A DNA stretch of 18,435 bases, taken from contig CALJGH010000110.1 of the NCBI GenBank assembly GCA_938073925.1, forward strand, positions 1-18,435. The letters run 5' to 3'. The stretch's first letter is position 1, and each line of letters begins with the position of its first letter. The position numbers were made by a program, and so were the translations under genes. Below are positions 1 to 6,799 of this stretch, in pieces. Source of the stretch: an uncultured Nitrospinaceae bacterium (GTDB lineage: Bacteria; Nitrospinota; Nitrospinia; Nitrospinales; VA-1). The notes under the pieces were generated by a model that saw only the letters and a list, made by a program, of their open reading frames with translations, ran no database searches and was not told the DNA's origin.

Positions 1-579
1 GTTGCACAGGAAGAATCGGATTTTGAAGGTGAGACTGTAAGCGCGATTCTGGATACCATGGTTCAGCAAACTCCAGGTTCCTATATACGGCGTATTTGGC
101 TGGATGATCAAGAATTCCCTTCCGATGATCGAGAAGCCCTACAAAAAAAACCTTCCGATATTGATTCTCTTGAAGTCGAACTGGCTAATTTGAAAGATCT
201 GGTAGCGACCAATCTTGCAAATGCCCTCGATTATCTGAAAAAGCTCATCCCTGGCTGTGAGCAGGCTGCAGATTTATTTCGTGCTGGAAATGAACAGGAG
301 GCCAATAAATATTATCTACAAATTCTGGACGGTATCGAATGGTTTTCCCAGGTTGTCAGCGTAATAATGAGTCCTGACGAAGGCGAAACGGAACTGCCTG
401 ATACTGATGATGAAAGCTTGGAGGTGAGACAGAAAAAGCTGACCGACCTGATGAGCCAGATGCTGGAAGCTAACGAGAATCAGGACTGGGTGCTTTTGGC
501 GGATATCCTAGAATATGAAATGGTCCCTTTTTATAAGGATTGGGAAAAAATTCTCTCCAAATTAGAAAATCCGCATTAA
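1..579 (+). CDS. Helical protein of flagellar locus, 5'-truncated
   Basis: The frame is open from base 1 to a TAA at 577-579, so the gene starts left of the window; 192 residues are visible. An internal ATG lies at 58, but coding-like sequence continues upstream of it, so it is unlikely to be the start. The visible part is acidic and mostly alpha-helical, with no signal peptide, membrane segment or catalytic motif. A central part (LDYLKKLIPGCEQAADLF, then ILDGIEWFSQVV) and a C-terminal part (LLADILEYEMVPFYKDWEKIL) look like two helical bundles. I do not recognise a named family; the style recalls small helical proteins encoded in flagellar clusters of deltaproteobacterial-type genomes. Position upstream of fliD and flgN fits an accessory flagellar role, which is inference. 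Confidence 0.75.
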   Translation, partial: VAQEESDFEGETVSAILDTMVQQTPGSYIRRIWLDDQEFPSDDREALQKKPSDIDSLEVELANLKDLVATNLANALDYLKKLIPGCEQAADLFRAGNEQEANKYYLQILDGIEWFSQVVSVIMSPDEGETELPDTDDESLEVRQKKLTDLMSQMLEANENQDWVLLADILEYEMVPFYKDWEKILSKLENPH

Positions 580-689
580 TTTAATTTTCAATCCTCTCTA
601 TTTTTATCCTCACATAACTGAATGAAATATAGTCTATTACCGATTTTTATGGCGAAACTCCATTGGGGAAAGTTCGTGGATGTAGATAT

Positions 690-856
690 TTTTTAAAAAA
701 AGTCCTAAATTAGAACTAAAGTTTCGTCGATCTTTTACCGATGAGAAAGTGTAGGACTGTGAGCTTCTCTGGGGTAAAGGTAATTATGGGGGAGGATTTT
801 TAAAGGCTTTATTTTTTTTAGAAGTATTTTTTAGAAAAAGGATACTTGAGGCCTGA
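690..856 (-). ncRNA. Candidate sigma-28-dependent small RNA
   Basis: Predicted from three signals. A sigma-28-like promoter ends at 862. A hairpin with a T-run ends the unit near 695. The about 160 bases between contain no ATG or GTG on the minus strand, so the RNA is unlikely to be translated. It would include an inner hairpin (TCATCG 744-739 with CGACGA 729-724, one G-T pair) inside the outer AGTCCTA/TAGGACT stem. Its 3' end lies about 110 bases from the end of the upstream gene, so read-through would make it antisense to that gene. No Rfam family is recognised. Existence of the RNA is inference. Confidence 0.4.
695..758 (-). terminator. Hairpin plus T-run, minus strand
   Basis: On the minus strand AGTCCTA (758-752) pairs perfectly with TAGGACT (707-701), followed by six T residues (700-695). 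The 44-base loop contains its own 6-bp hairpin. The T-run lies only on the minus-strand 3' side, so the terminator works leftward. The long loop makes it weaker than a classical intrinsic terminator. Confidence 0.45.
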
Positions 857-861
857 TTATC

Positions 862-888
862 TTATCGGACAAAGTTGCTAAAGCTTTA
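862..888 (-). promoter_or_regulatory. Sigma-28 (FliA)-like promoter
   Basis: Read on the minus strand: TAAAGCTT (888-881), 11 bases, TCCGATAA (869-862). The enterobacterial FliA consensus is TAAAGTTT-N11-GCCGATAA, so each octamer matches 7 of 8 and the spacer is exact. It points left, away from the gene at 987 and from fliD. Transcription would start near 854-856. The flagellar surroundings make a real FliA site plausible; strand and target are unexpected. Confidence 0.55.
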
Positions 889-986
889 CTAGGTAATTGA
901 TTTTTTATCGATAAGAGTTTCAGGTATCAGGAAGTAGCCCCAGGGACAGGGTATCAAAACCGAAATTATATCGATTAGGGGATGCT

Positions 987-1988
987 ATGGCTGAAGAAGT
1001 AGGTAATTTTCCATTAGACCAGGGAAACACCAGTGCCTTAAGGGGATTGGAGCAATCCCGTGAAGAGGTAAGTCGACCCCGTCGGCTTGATGACGCGGAA
1101 GAAGAGGTAAGAGACCCAAGACGCGTTCGCCAAGCTGCAGCAGAAGAAGAAAGAGATTTTTCTCGGCCTGAACGACTAGAAGATCGCGTTGAAATCACTC
1201 AAGATGCTTTCGATCAGAACCAGGCAGCAGAACGTAATCGTGCAGAAAACCAAACCGAAGAAGTTCGACAGGCAGTCGATCAGCAAGAGGCTAATCAGCA
1301 AGAATCCATTCAAGGACAGGCTGTTGCCGAACGGCGTGTTGAATCTGAAGATGCTCTGCAACGGAATCTAAGGGCACCCACCCCCACTAACACCGGTGAC
1401 TCAGCGCTGGTTGCAGGCCCTGGGGGTTCTGACCCAGAAGAAGCCCTCAACGAAGGTTTTCAACTGGGAAATACTCAGACAAACCCCAATGGCTCTGAAG
1501 AATTTTCTATACGGAATCAGATAGATAATCCAGAAGAAGCCGCTGCTGCAACGAACGACTTTGATACGAATCCAACTTCTCGGGCAAGAGATACGCGAGA
1601 TGAAAGCAGAAAGACAACTAATGATGTTGCTGACGCGCCTGAACAACAAAACGTCCAATTACAGCAAAGAGTCGAATCTGGCAATGCTGAAGTTAGGGGA
1701 ACTAAAGAGGTAAAGGTTCAGGAAGATAATCTTTCTGAAACTGGGGCGAGTGTTCCAGAAACGAGAGCCGAGCAAAGAGCTGAGGTTGCGCAAGAAGCAG
1801 CCCGTAATGAACCACCTTTGGATATCCCTGCAGCAGATGTAGAGCAAATTGAAGAAATTAGCGAGCCTTTGCAAGAATCTCAGGATACTAATCCGTTACG
1901 TGCGCCTGGGCCTTCAGAAATTAGGGATGAGCCGGATGCTACGGCGATAGAAACTGAACGTGGACAGAATGTCAGTAGTTTAATTTAA
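987..1988 (+). CDS. Disordered Glu/Arg/Gln-rich protein in flagellar block
   Basis: A 333-residue protein starting at ATG 987 with an AGGGG ribosome binding site 5 bases upstream (977-981). It is very rich in Glu, Arg, Gln, Asn and Ala, has no Cys or Trp, and shows no signal peptide or membrane segment; most of it should be unfolded. Near the N-terminus three related segments carry the cores PRRL (31-34), PRRV (44-47) and PERL (61-64), each flanked by acidic residues. Residues 67-120 could form charged helix. The C-terminus ends in RGQNVSSLI, a short hydrophobic tail. No family is recognised. Its place before fliD suggests a flagellar or secreted role, but nothing in the sequence proves it. 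Several competing frames are open here because of the biased composition; this frame has the good start signal. Confidence 0.7.
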   Translation: MAEEVGNFPLDQGNTSALRGLEQSREEVSRPRRLDDAEEEVRDPRRVRQAAAEEERDFSRPERLEDRVEITQDAFDQNQAAERNRAENQTEEVRQAVDQQEANQQESIQGQAVAERRVESEDALQRNLRAPTPTNTGDSALVAGPGGSDPEEALNEGFQLGNTQTNPNGSEEFSIRNQIDNPEEAAAATNDFDTNPTSRARDTRDESRKTTNDVADAPEQQNVQLQQRVESGNAEVRGTKEVKVQEDNLSETGASVPETRAEQRAEVAQEAARNEPPLDIPAADVEQIEEISEPLQESQDTNPLRAPGPSEIRDEPDATAIETERGQNVSSLI

Positions 1989-2000
1989 ACAACGAACCGC

Positions 2001-2026
2001 GCCCGCCAGCAGTATGCTGTCTGGGC
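2001..2026 (+). terminator. GC-rich hairpin after gene end
   Basis: GCCC (2001-2004) pairs with GGGC (2023-2026) and CAGCA (2007-2011) with TGCTG (2015-2019), leaving a 3-base loop and a small internal loop. It lies 12 bases after the preceding stop codon. There is no strong T-run, only CTTATT, so it could be an imperfect terminator or an mRNA-end stabilising hairpin. Confidence 0.35.
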
Positions 2027-2160
2027 CTTATTGTACAACTCATCAAGAGGAGACAAGCCAGAACTGGAACACCCCATCGCTTAGAAGAGGATCTCGAATA
2101 ATATTGGAATGGTTTGCGGCCTTGACCAATATTAAACGAAGGTTCATATTTTGACTTAAG

Positions 2161-2258
2161 GCCCGTCAGGGTCACCTGTCATATCGGCGAGGTCTGTCGC
2201 CTTACGGCGAAAGTCCGTCACCGGTGTGGTAGCAAGCACTGGCGAGGCGGGCGTTTTT
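2161..2258 (+). promoter_or_regulatory. Folded RNA element ending in T-run, upstream of fliD
   Basis: An outer stem pairs GCCCGTC (2161-2167) with GGCGGGC (2246-2252), one G-T pair, followed by TTTTT (2254-2258). Inside, CCGGTGT (2221-2227) pairs with GCACTGG (2236-2242) around an 8-base loop. TCGCC (2197-2201) can pair either with GGCGA at 2186-2190 or with GGCGA at 2206-2210, giving two mutually exclusive hairpins. The outer stem has a C-A mismatch on the minus strand, which favours plus-strand RNA. It may be a terminator of the preceding gene, a fliD leader or an attenuator. It matches no riboswitch consensus I know. Confidence 0.35.
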
Positions 2259-2296
2259 GTTTCCGGTAAATCTGTGCAACTCCGTTCTTGATGTGT

Positions 2297-2324
2297 TTAT
2301 CGACATTTTCGATTAAACACTTTA
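2297..2324 (-). promoter_or_regulatory. Second sigma-28-like promoter, minus strand
   Basis: On the minus strand TAAAGTGT (2324-2317) and GTCGATAA (2304-2297) each match the FliA consensus octamers at 7 of 8, but the spacer is 12 rather than 11 bases. It points left, away from fliD, into the folded element at 2161-2258. The off-by-one spacing makes it weaker than the site at 862-888. Confidence 0.3.
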
Positions 2325-2326
2325 GA

Positions 2327-2347
2327 GGCGAAACAGGGTATTTCGCC
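2327..2347 (+). promoter_or_regulatory. Perfect hairpin just before fliD start
   Basis: GGCGAAA (2327-2333) pairs perfectly with TTTCGCC (2341-2347) around a 7-base loop. It ends 14 bases before the GTG start of fliD and directly upstream of the weak GGAAA ribosome-binding stretch (2353-2357). It could influence fliD translation or mRNA stability; no further evidence. Confidence 0.35.
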
Positions 2348-2361
2348 AGACCGGAAAAAAC

Positions 2362-4203
2362 GTGCAGGTTCTCAATAATATTCCCCCAACATTTTTCCCC
2401 TTTAATTCCAGTCGTACGACCAGCAAAAACTCTGCTGTCAATGTTGCCAGGGATACCCTGAATCAAGCAGGCAAAAACTCCCAAAATAAAAGTCAAACCT
2501 TATTCGATGCGGTTTTTATAAATAAAAGGCAGGTTCCTCAGCTAGAATCCACCGGGCCTCTTGCGGCTTTTAGAACCGCAGATGCGATCGCGCTTCTCAG
2601 CCAGCGTTCCCAATCCCAAAAACTTCCCATCATAGATAATCTGGATAAAAAACATTCATTCGCTCTGGCCCGATTGCGTCAATTGGATGGTCTTACAGAC
2701 TCTTTACAAGAATTGCAGCAAACAGTGGCCGATTTAGAAAATGCCTTGAACCCAAAAACGGCTTCTTCGTCCCGTTTCAGAGAAGTTCTCGCTACGGCGG
2801 GTAAAGACGCACCACTGGGTAGTTTTGATTTCAGGTCTGTACGGTTATCGCGGACGGCAGAACTGGCTTCAGATGTAAAAGATCCCTCGCAAAAGCTGGG
2901 CCTGAGCGGCAGATTTTTTATCAATGGCGTTCCTATTACGGTTATTTCGACCGACTCGTTGTCCACAATTAAAAATAAAATCAATTTTGGGGAAGATGTA
3001 AACCAAAACGGTACCCTCGATCTTTCGGAAGACGTTAATCAAAATGGGACCCTTGAAATTTTGCACGTGGCTAATTCCGAATTTGGTGCAGGGGTTTATA
3101 TAACGGAAGATTTTAATGGAAATGGTGAGATCGATCCCACAGAAGATAGCAATTCCAATGAGCGGCTTGATGGTGGATCTTTTGAAAATAATGTGCTGGC
3201 CCTGATTAGAGACAACCGACTTATTCTGGTAAGTCTTGCTGGAGGCAGCAATACAATTGACTTGCGAGAGGACGACAGTGTTCTTTTGGATCTTGGGTTC
3301 TTTGAAATTTCCAATAAAGGATTTTCGAATGAGGGGTTATCGGTTCAAAAAGAGATTCAGCTAAACGATTTAAATACACCTGAAAACTTGATTGTCCAAC
3401 CGCAAACCGCAATCGTTGAAGTGGATGGAGAATTTTTCAGCAGTAATACCGATGTCGTTTCTGGAGTGATTGAAGATACCGCTTTGTTGTTGCGGCAGGC
3501 TTCGGAAAAATCTGCGAAGATCACTATCTTTATTGATGCGCCTACCTTTTTTGAACAAATTAAAATTTTATTCAGCCAGTTCAACAATTCTATTGCAAAA
3601 ATCAATGACCTGCTTGCAGTTAGTAATTCCTTTGAGGAGGACAGCGATATTCAGGACATTCGCAATGACCTGACCATCGACCCTCAAAAGGAGGCTCGTG
3701 TTTTGCAAGAAAGAAATCGCATTATCGATGACCTCCGTGGCAGGCCAGGAAACACACAAGCAACAGGTGTCTCCGTGAGGAATACGGAAAAAAAGACCCA
3801 GAAGGACGTTGCCGTTACCTCCATTGTTAAGGAGATTAAAAGCGGATTGAGCTTCCCATCCCAAAATGGCGATGAAAACTTATTAAAAAGATTGAGCTCG
3901 ATTGGGATTCGAACTTTGACCGACAACACCTTTGGGCTTGATGAAACAGAATTCAAACGTGGACTGGAAAAAAATACGCGCGAAGTGTTTAATCTGTTTA
4001 TAAACTCTGAAACGGGAATCCTTCCTCTGCTTGCCGAGAGACTGGAAAATATTGTTCTTGAAGGTCGCGGTGATCTGGCTATCAAGCAAACAAAAGTGAT
4101 TATTCAATCGGGTGCTCCTAATATCTTGGCAGAAAATTTCCGCAAGTTTACCGAGAACTTGAATCTGAATACGACTGTTCAAACCTTAATCGCGGTGGCC
4201 TGA
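2362..4203 (+). CDS. fliD: Flagellar filament cap protein FliD with EF-hand-like insert
   Basis: FliD (hook-associated protein 2) sits at the filament tip outside the cell and guides flagellin folding. The protein has 613 residues. The N-terminal FliD domain is seen in SGRFFINGVPITVISTDSL (182-200) followed by STIKNKIN. The C-terminal domain is seen in LKRLSSIGIRTLTDNTFGLD (508-527), then a segment typical of FliD_C ending in FNLFINSETG. The first 100 residues do not show the usual FliD opening and are unusual. Inserted after the IN motif are four calcium-loop-like segments at residues 212-223, 224-235, 250-261 and 262-273. The start is GTG at 2362, the only ATG/GTG/TTG between the upstream in-frame stop (2323-2325) and there; the ribosome binding site is weak. 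The next gene starts 2 bases after the stop. Confidence 0.85.
   Translation: MQVLNNIPPTFFPFNSSRTTSKNSAVNVARDTLNQAGKNSQNKSQTLFDAVFINKRQVPQLESTGPLAAFRTADAIALLSQRSQSQKLPIIDNLDKKHSFALARLRQLDGLTDSLQELQQTVADLENALNPKTASSSRFREVLATAGKDAPLGSFDFRSVRLSRTAELASDVKDPSQKLGLSGRFFINGVPITVISTDSLSTIKNKINFGEDVNQNGTLDLSEDVNQNGTLEILHVANSEFGAGVYITEDFNGNGEIDPTEDSNSNERLDGGSFENNVLALIRDNRLILVSLAGGSNTIDLREDDSVLLDLGFFEISNKGFSNEGLSVQKEIQLNDLNTPENLIVQPQTAIVEVDGEFFSSNTDVVSGVIEDTALLLRQASEKSAKITIFIDAPTFFEQIKILFSQFNNSIAKINDLLAVSNSFEEDSDIQDIRNDLTIDPQKEARVLQERNRIIDDLRGRPGNTQATGVSVRNTEKKTQKDVAVTSIVKEIKSGLSFPSQNGDENLLKRLSSIGIRTLTDNTFGLDETEFKRGLEKNTREVFNLFINSETGILPLLAERLENIVLEGRGDLAIKQTKVIIQSGAPNILAENFRKFTENLNLNTTVQTLIAVA
2995..3180 (+). 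repeat. Four EF-hand-like loops inside fliD
   Basis: Two pairs of 12-residue loops are encoded. DVNQNGTLDLSE (2995-3030) fits the DxNxNGxLDxxE EF-hand/dockerin loop fully, and the adjacent DVNQNGTLEILH lacks only the last acidic residue, making a 36-base tandem repeat. After about 14 residues follow DFNGNGEIDPTE (3109-3144), again a full loop, and a degenerate one starting DSNSNERLD. At least two loops keep every calcium ligand position. Confidence 0.75.
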
Positions 4204-4205
4204 CA

Positions 4206-4634
4206 ATGAAAGAAGCGAAGATCAAAGAAATTCTTGGAAATAAAATAACTCTTTTGGCAAAGCTGGCAGGGCAAATGGAGAATCAAGTGAAGGCCATCGA
4301 CCAAAATGATGAGCCCTTACTCACTCAAATTCTTGATGAAAAAGAAGCTGTGATTGAGTCATTGGTCAGTGATGATCAGGAGTTGGAAAAAGGGGTCGCG
4401 CTTTTGGATGAGAAAATCCGGGTTGCGATTGCGAGCAAGTTGAAAGAGTTAGGAGCTCAAGTCGAGAGTGAAATACAAAAAATTATAGGAATGGAAAACG
4501 ATTGCGAGAAAAAATTGCTCAACGAGAAATCAGAGTTGTTTGAAAAAATGAGGTCGACGAAAAACGGACGCACTTTATTAAAAGGGTACGGAGTTTCGGC
4601 AAGAATCAAATCAAAGATATCGGGAAGTATTTAA
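4206..4634 (+). CDS. FlgN/FliT-type flagellar export chaperone
   Basis: A 142-residue, nearly all-helical, charged cytoplasmic protein of the size and heptad style of FlgN/FliT chaperones. These keep late substrates (FlgK, FlgL, FliD) unfolded and bring them to the export gate. A long coiled coil spans about residues 5-115, and the end KNGRTLLKGYGVSARIKSKISG resembles FlgN-like proteins of deltaproteobacterial-type flagellar loci. The ATG lies 2 bases after the fliD stop, so the two genes are probably translationally coupled, and FliD is the likely client. FlgN and FliT are hard to tell apart by eye, so no symbol is given. Confidence 0.65.
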   Translation: MKEAKIKEILGNKITLLAKLAGQMENQVKAIDQNDEPLLTQILDEKEAVIESLVSDDQELEKGVALLDEKIRVAIASKLKELGAQVESEIQKIIGMENDCEKKLLNEKSELFEKMRSTKNGRTLLKGYGVSARIKSKISGSI

Positions 4635-4649
4635 CGGAGAAAAGCAGTT

Positions 4650-4910
4650 ATGGATTTTTCAATTGTACCGGTAAGCAAGGTTTTTAAAACCTATGAAGGG
4701 CAGGCACGTATTGCCGACTTGAATAAAAAAAGCTCAGTTAAAAGAGCTCAAGGGCAAAAGGATCAAGTTACCATTTCCAGCGCTGCACGACAGGCGTTAT
4801 GGAAGAGCCTATTGGAGGATGCCCTTCAAGTAAAAGCTCAAGAATCGTCGGCGATAGGAACCAGTAAACCCGAACCGACTCCCACGGAAGACTTTGTTCC
4901 GGGGATATAA
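4650..4910 (+). CDS. Small FlgM-associated-type protein (DVU0524-like)
   Basis: An 86-residue protein starting at ATG 4650 with a GGAG ribosome binding site 10 bases upstream (4636-4639) and 15 bases after the preceding stop. The stretch KVFKTYEGQARIADLNKK, followed by a Lys-rich linker and DQVTISSAARQ, resembles small proteins found next to FlgM in Desulfovibrio-type genomes. The ISSAA(R/K) motif is also shared with FlgM N-termini. FlgM itself would continue with sigma-28-binding helices; here the C-terminus is short and Pro-rich (PEPTPTEDF), so it is not a full FlgM. A role in the flagellar late-gene checkpoint is inference. Confidence 0.55.
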   Translation: MDFSIVPVSKVFKTYEGQARIADLNKKSSVKRAQGQKDQVTISSAARQALWKSLLEDALQVKAQESSAIGTSKPEPTPTEDFVPGI

Positions 4911-4944
4911 AAAATTCTTTTTATTTTTAGTGCTGGTTTTCGTT

Positions 4945-4971
4945 TTGATTGTGCCCCGGGTCTGCTAATAT
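4945..4971 (+). promoter_or_regulatory. Candidate sigma-70 promoter for aroDE
   Basis: TTGATT (4945-4950), a 15-base spacer and TAATAT (4966-4971), preceded by TG one base upstream (4963-4964) as in an extended -10. The short spacer is offset by the extended -10. The start would lie near 4978, leaving a leader of under 30 bases before the ATG at 5006, which has no clear Shine-Dalgarno sequence. Confidence 0.4.
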
Positions 4972-5005
4972 TCTCCCCTGATCAAAATTTTCTAAATTTC
5001 CTTAT

Positions 5006-6478
5006 ATGATTTGTATTCCCATCGTTGGTGCCTCCATGCCTAAAGCATTGGAGCAAATCATCTCAGCGGAAAAAATAGCTGATATTCTAGAGTTGCGTCT
5101 CGATCTGATCGACTCCCCTGATCTCAAAGTACTTTTAAATGTGGTTAGTAAACCCGTTATTGTCACCAATCGGACCAAGTTAGACGGTGGACAGTTTAGA
5201 GGTACTGACGATGAACGTTTGCAGGCATTGCATGATGCTTTAGCCGCAGGGGCGGACTATGTAGACATCGAGGTTTCAACACCACGCGAATTATTGCAGC
5301 CGTTTTTGGAAGGGCACGAAACTTCGAAGATCATCCTTTCTTACCATGATTTTTCCCATACGCCTGAAGATTTGAATCCGCTTTATGAAACGATGGACGC
5401 TCTACCAGGTGGGATTATTAAAATTGTCACTTACGCCCGCGACCTCAGCGATAACCTGAAGATGTTTCAGCTTCTTGAGCGCGCAAAAAAAGAAAACAAA
5501 AAGTTGATAGGACTTTGCATGGGGGATCTTGGGGAGATAAGCCGTGTCCTCTCTCCACTCTACGGAGGTTTGCTCACCTTTGGCAGTCTTGAAACAGGGC
5601 AGGAAAGCGCACCAGGCCAGATTCCAGCAAATGCCCTGAAAAATATTTATCGCGTTAATGATGGGCGCAAAAACTTTAAGATATATGGGGTCATTGGCAA
5701 TCCGGTTTCTAAAAGCATGGGTTACCTGATTCATAATCGGGCTTTTCGAGAAATTGGTTCGCCGGATATTTATGTTTCGTTTCTGGTGGATAACGTAGAA
5801 AAGTTTTTTATCGCCTTCAAAGATTTCTTTTCAGGATTGAGCGTTACGATGCCGGCAAAGGAAAGCATCATGCCGTTGCTGGATAAGGTTGACACAACAG
5901 CCCAAAGCATTGGTGCCGTCAACACCGTTGTCCAGGAAGATGGAAAGTGGGTAGGCTACAACACCGATTGTTCTGGTGCGATTGCTGCTCTTGAAGCATC
6001 CACTTCTTTAAAAGATAAAAATATTTTGATCCTGGGGTCGGGCGGCACTGCCAAGGCTATCGGCTATGGCATAAAAGAAAAAGGCGGAAAGTTGACTGTT
6101 ACCTATAACCGGAATAAAGAAAGAGGCGAAAGCCTTGCTAAAGAGCTGGGTTGCCAGTTGGTTCATTGCCGCGACGCAGGGACGCAGGCAATAGATATCC
6201 TAATCAATTGCTCGCCTGTAGGGATGAATCCCAATATAAACGAAACGCCTTTTCTCGCCAGAGACTTTAAAGAAGGAATGGTTGTGTTCGACTCGGTCTA
6301 TAACCCACTAGAGACAAAGTTGTTGCGCGAGGCCAAAGCCGCAGGGTGCACGGTCATTCCTGGAAGTGAGTTGTTCATCAACCAGGCGGCACGGCAATTT
6401 GAACTTTTTACAGGCCAACCCGCCCCCATCAATGCAATGCGTGAAGTCTTGATGGGAAAGTTAAAAGGAATAAGCTAG
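5006..6478 (+). CDS. aroDE: Bifunctional 3-dehydroquinate dehydratase / shikimate dehydrogenase
   Basis: A 490-residue fusion of two consecutive shikimate-pathway enzymes. Residues 1-215 are a type I dehydroquinase: ELRLD with E29 and R31, catalytic H114 in SYHDF, Schiff-base K139 in GGIIKI, and the end GQIPANALKNIY. Residues 225-490 are shikimate dehydrogenase (NADPH): YGVIGNPVSKSMGYLIHN (227-244) binds shikimate, K285 in TMPAK is the catalytic lysine, D321 in GYNTD is its partner, GSGGTAKA (344-351) is the Rossmann loop, and NCSPVGMNP and GSELFINQAARQFELFTG complete it. The fusion converts dehydroquinate to shikimate in the cytosol. Such AroD-AroE fusions are known in plants and some bacteria. 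All key residues are present, so it should be active. Confidence 0.93.
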   Translation: MICIPIVGASMPKALEQIISAEKIADILELRLDLIDSPDLKVLLNVVSKPVIVTNRTKLDGGQFRGTDDERLQALHDALAAGADYVDIEVSTPRELLQPFLEGHETSKIILSYHDFSHTPEDLNPLYETMDALPGGIIKIVTYARDLSDNLKMFQLLERAKKENKKLIGLCMGDLGEISRVLSPLYGGLLTFGSLETGQESAPGQIPANALKNIYRVNDGRKNFKIYGVIGNPVSKSMGYLIHNRAFREIGSPDIYVSFLVDNVEKFFIAFKDFFSGLSVTMPAKESIMPLLDKVDTTAQSIGAVNTVVQEDGKWVGYNTDCSGAIAALEASTSLKDKNILILGSGGTAKAIGYGIKEKGGKLTVTYNRNKERGESLAKELGCQLVHCRDAGTQAIDILINCSPVGMNPNINETPFLARDFKEGMVVFDSVYNPLETKLLREAKAAGCTVIPGSELFINQAARQFELFTGQPAPINAMREVLMGKLKGIS

Positions 6479-6799
6479 GAAGAGCTTTTCCAAGATAACG
6501 AACGTTTTTAAATCCTAGGAGAAAGTTGAGCGGCTTCAATCCTCCGTTATCGGTTGTTCAGTTATTTCGTATCATGTTGTGGGATCAGGTATGAAGAATT
6601 AGCTGATAGAACTGATGGCAATCAGCCGTAAAGCGTAACCCTGGAGAGATATCGAAATAGCGCACAAACTGACAGGGAAAAACGAATCGGGTCGGTTCAG
6701 AGAAATACCCAATACAAAAAAATTACAGATCATTGATGCGACGAGAACATAAAATGCATTGATTTCCATACGCTCTTCCTTGATAAATAGTGGGCATAA
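6479..6799. other. Gap between convergent genes
   Basis: 321 bases between the aroDE stop and the leftward racemase stop. The right part holds the small minus-strand ORF at 6599-6769. The left part holds an inverted repeat, GATAACG (6494-6500) with CGTTATC (6545-6551). No T-run follows on either strand, so I do not call it a terminator. Confidence 0.5.
6599..6769 (-). CDS. Small hydrophobic protein, 56 residues
   Basis: ATG at 6769-6767 to TAA at 6601-6599, with a strong AAGGAAG ribosome binding site at 6781-6775, spacing about 5-8 bases. The product starts MEINAFYVLVASMICNFFVL and continues to a second hydrophobic half rich in Ile, Ser and Leu, so two short membrane segments joined by a loop (LNRPDSFFP) are likely. 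It begins 30 bases after the racemase stop on the same strand and could be the last gene of that set. No family is recognised. Confidence 0.45.
   Translation of the reverse strand: MEINAFYVLVASMICNFFVLGISLNRPDSFFPVSLCAISISLQGYALRLIAISSIS

Larger units (their letters stand above)
580..986. other. Intergenic region with flagellar-type promoter and hairpins
   Basis: This 407-base AT-rich gap carries no convincing protein gene on either strand. It holds a sigma-28-like promoter on the minus strand (862-888), a minus-strand hairpin followed by a T-run (695-758) and, at 977-981, the AGGGG ribosome binding site of the next plus-strand gene. I saw no good sigma-70, sigma-54 or sigma-28 promoter reading rightward into the gene at 987. 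Confidence 0.6.
1989..2361. other. Structured intergenic region before fliD
   Basis: This 373-base gap has no convincing gene. In order it contains a GC-rich hairpin just after the preceding stop (2001-2026), an 8-bp inverted repeat AATATTGG/CCAATATT (2100-2107 and 2126-2133), a folded element ending in a T-run (2161-2258), a minus-strand sigma-28-like site (2297-2324) and a perfect 7-bp hairpin (2327-2347) just before the fliD start. Confidence 0.6.

Noticed and set aside
2205..2224. GAAAGTCCG resembling the conserved GGAAAGTCCGGGC core of RNase P RNA
   Set aside because: None of the other conserved RNase P segments is present nearby and the gap is too short for the full RNA.
2161..2258. 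Cyclic-di-GMP (GEMM) or cobalamin riboswitch
   Set aside because: The conserved GEMM and B12-box bases are absent; only the general switch-like folding remains.
2218..2496. 92-codon minus-strand ORF across the fliD start
   Set aside because: It overlaps the fliD start in antisense, has no ribosome binding site that I can see and matches no family I recognise.
4650..4910. Full FlgM anti-sigma factor
   Set aside because: The N-terminal style and ISSAA motif are suggestive, but the sigma-28-binding helices are missing and the C-terminus is a short Pro-rich tail.
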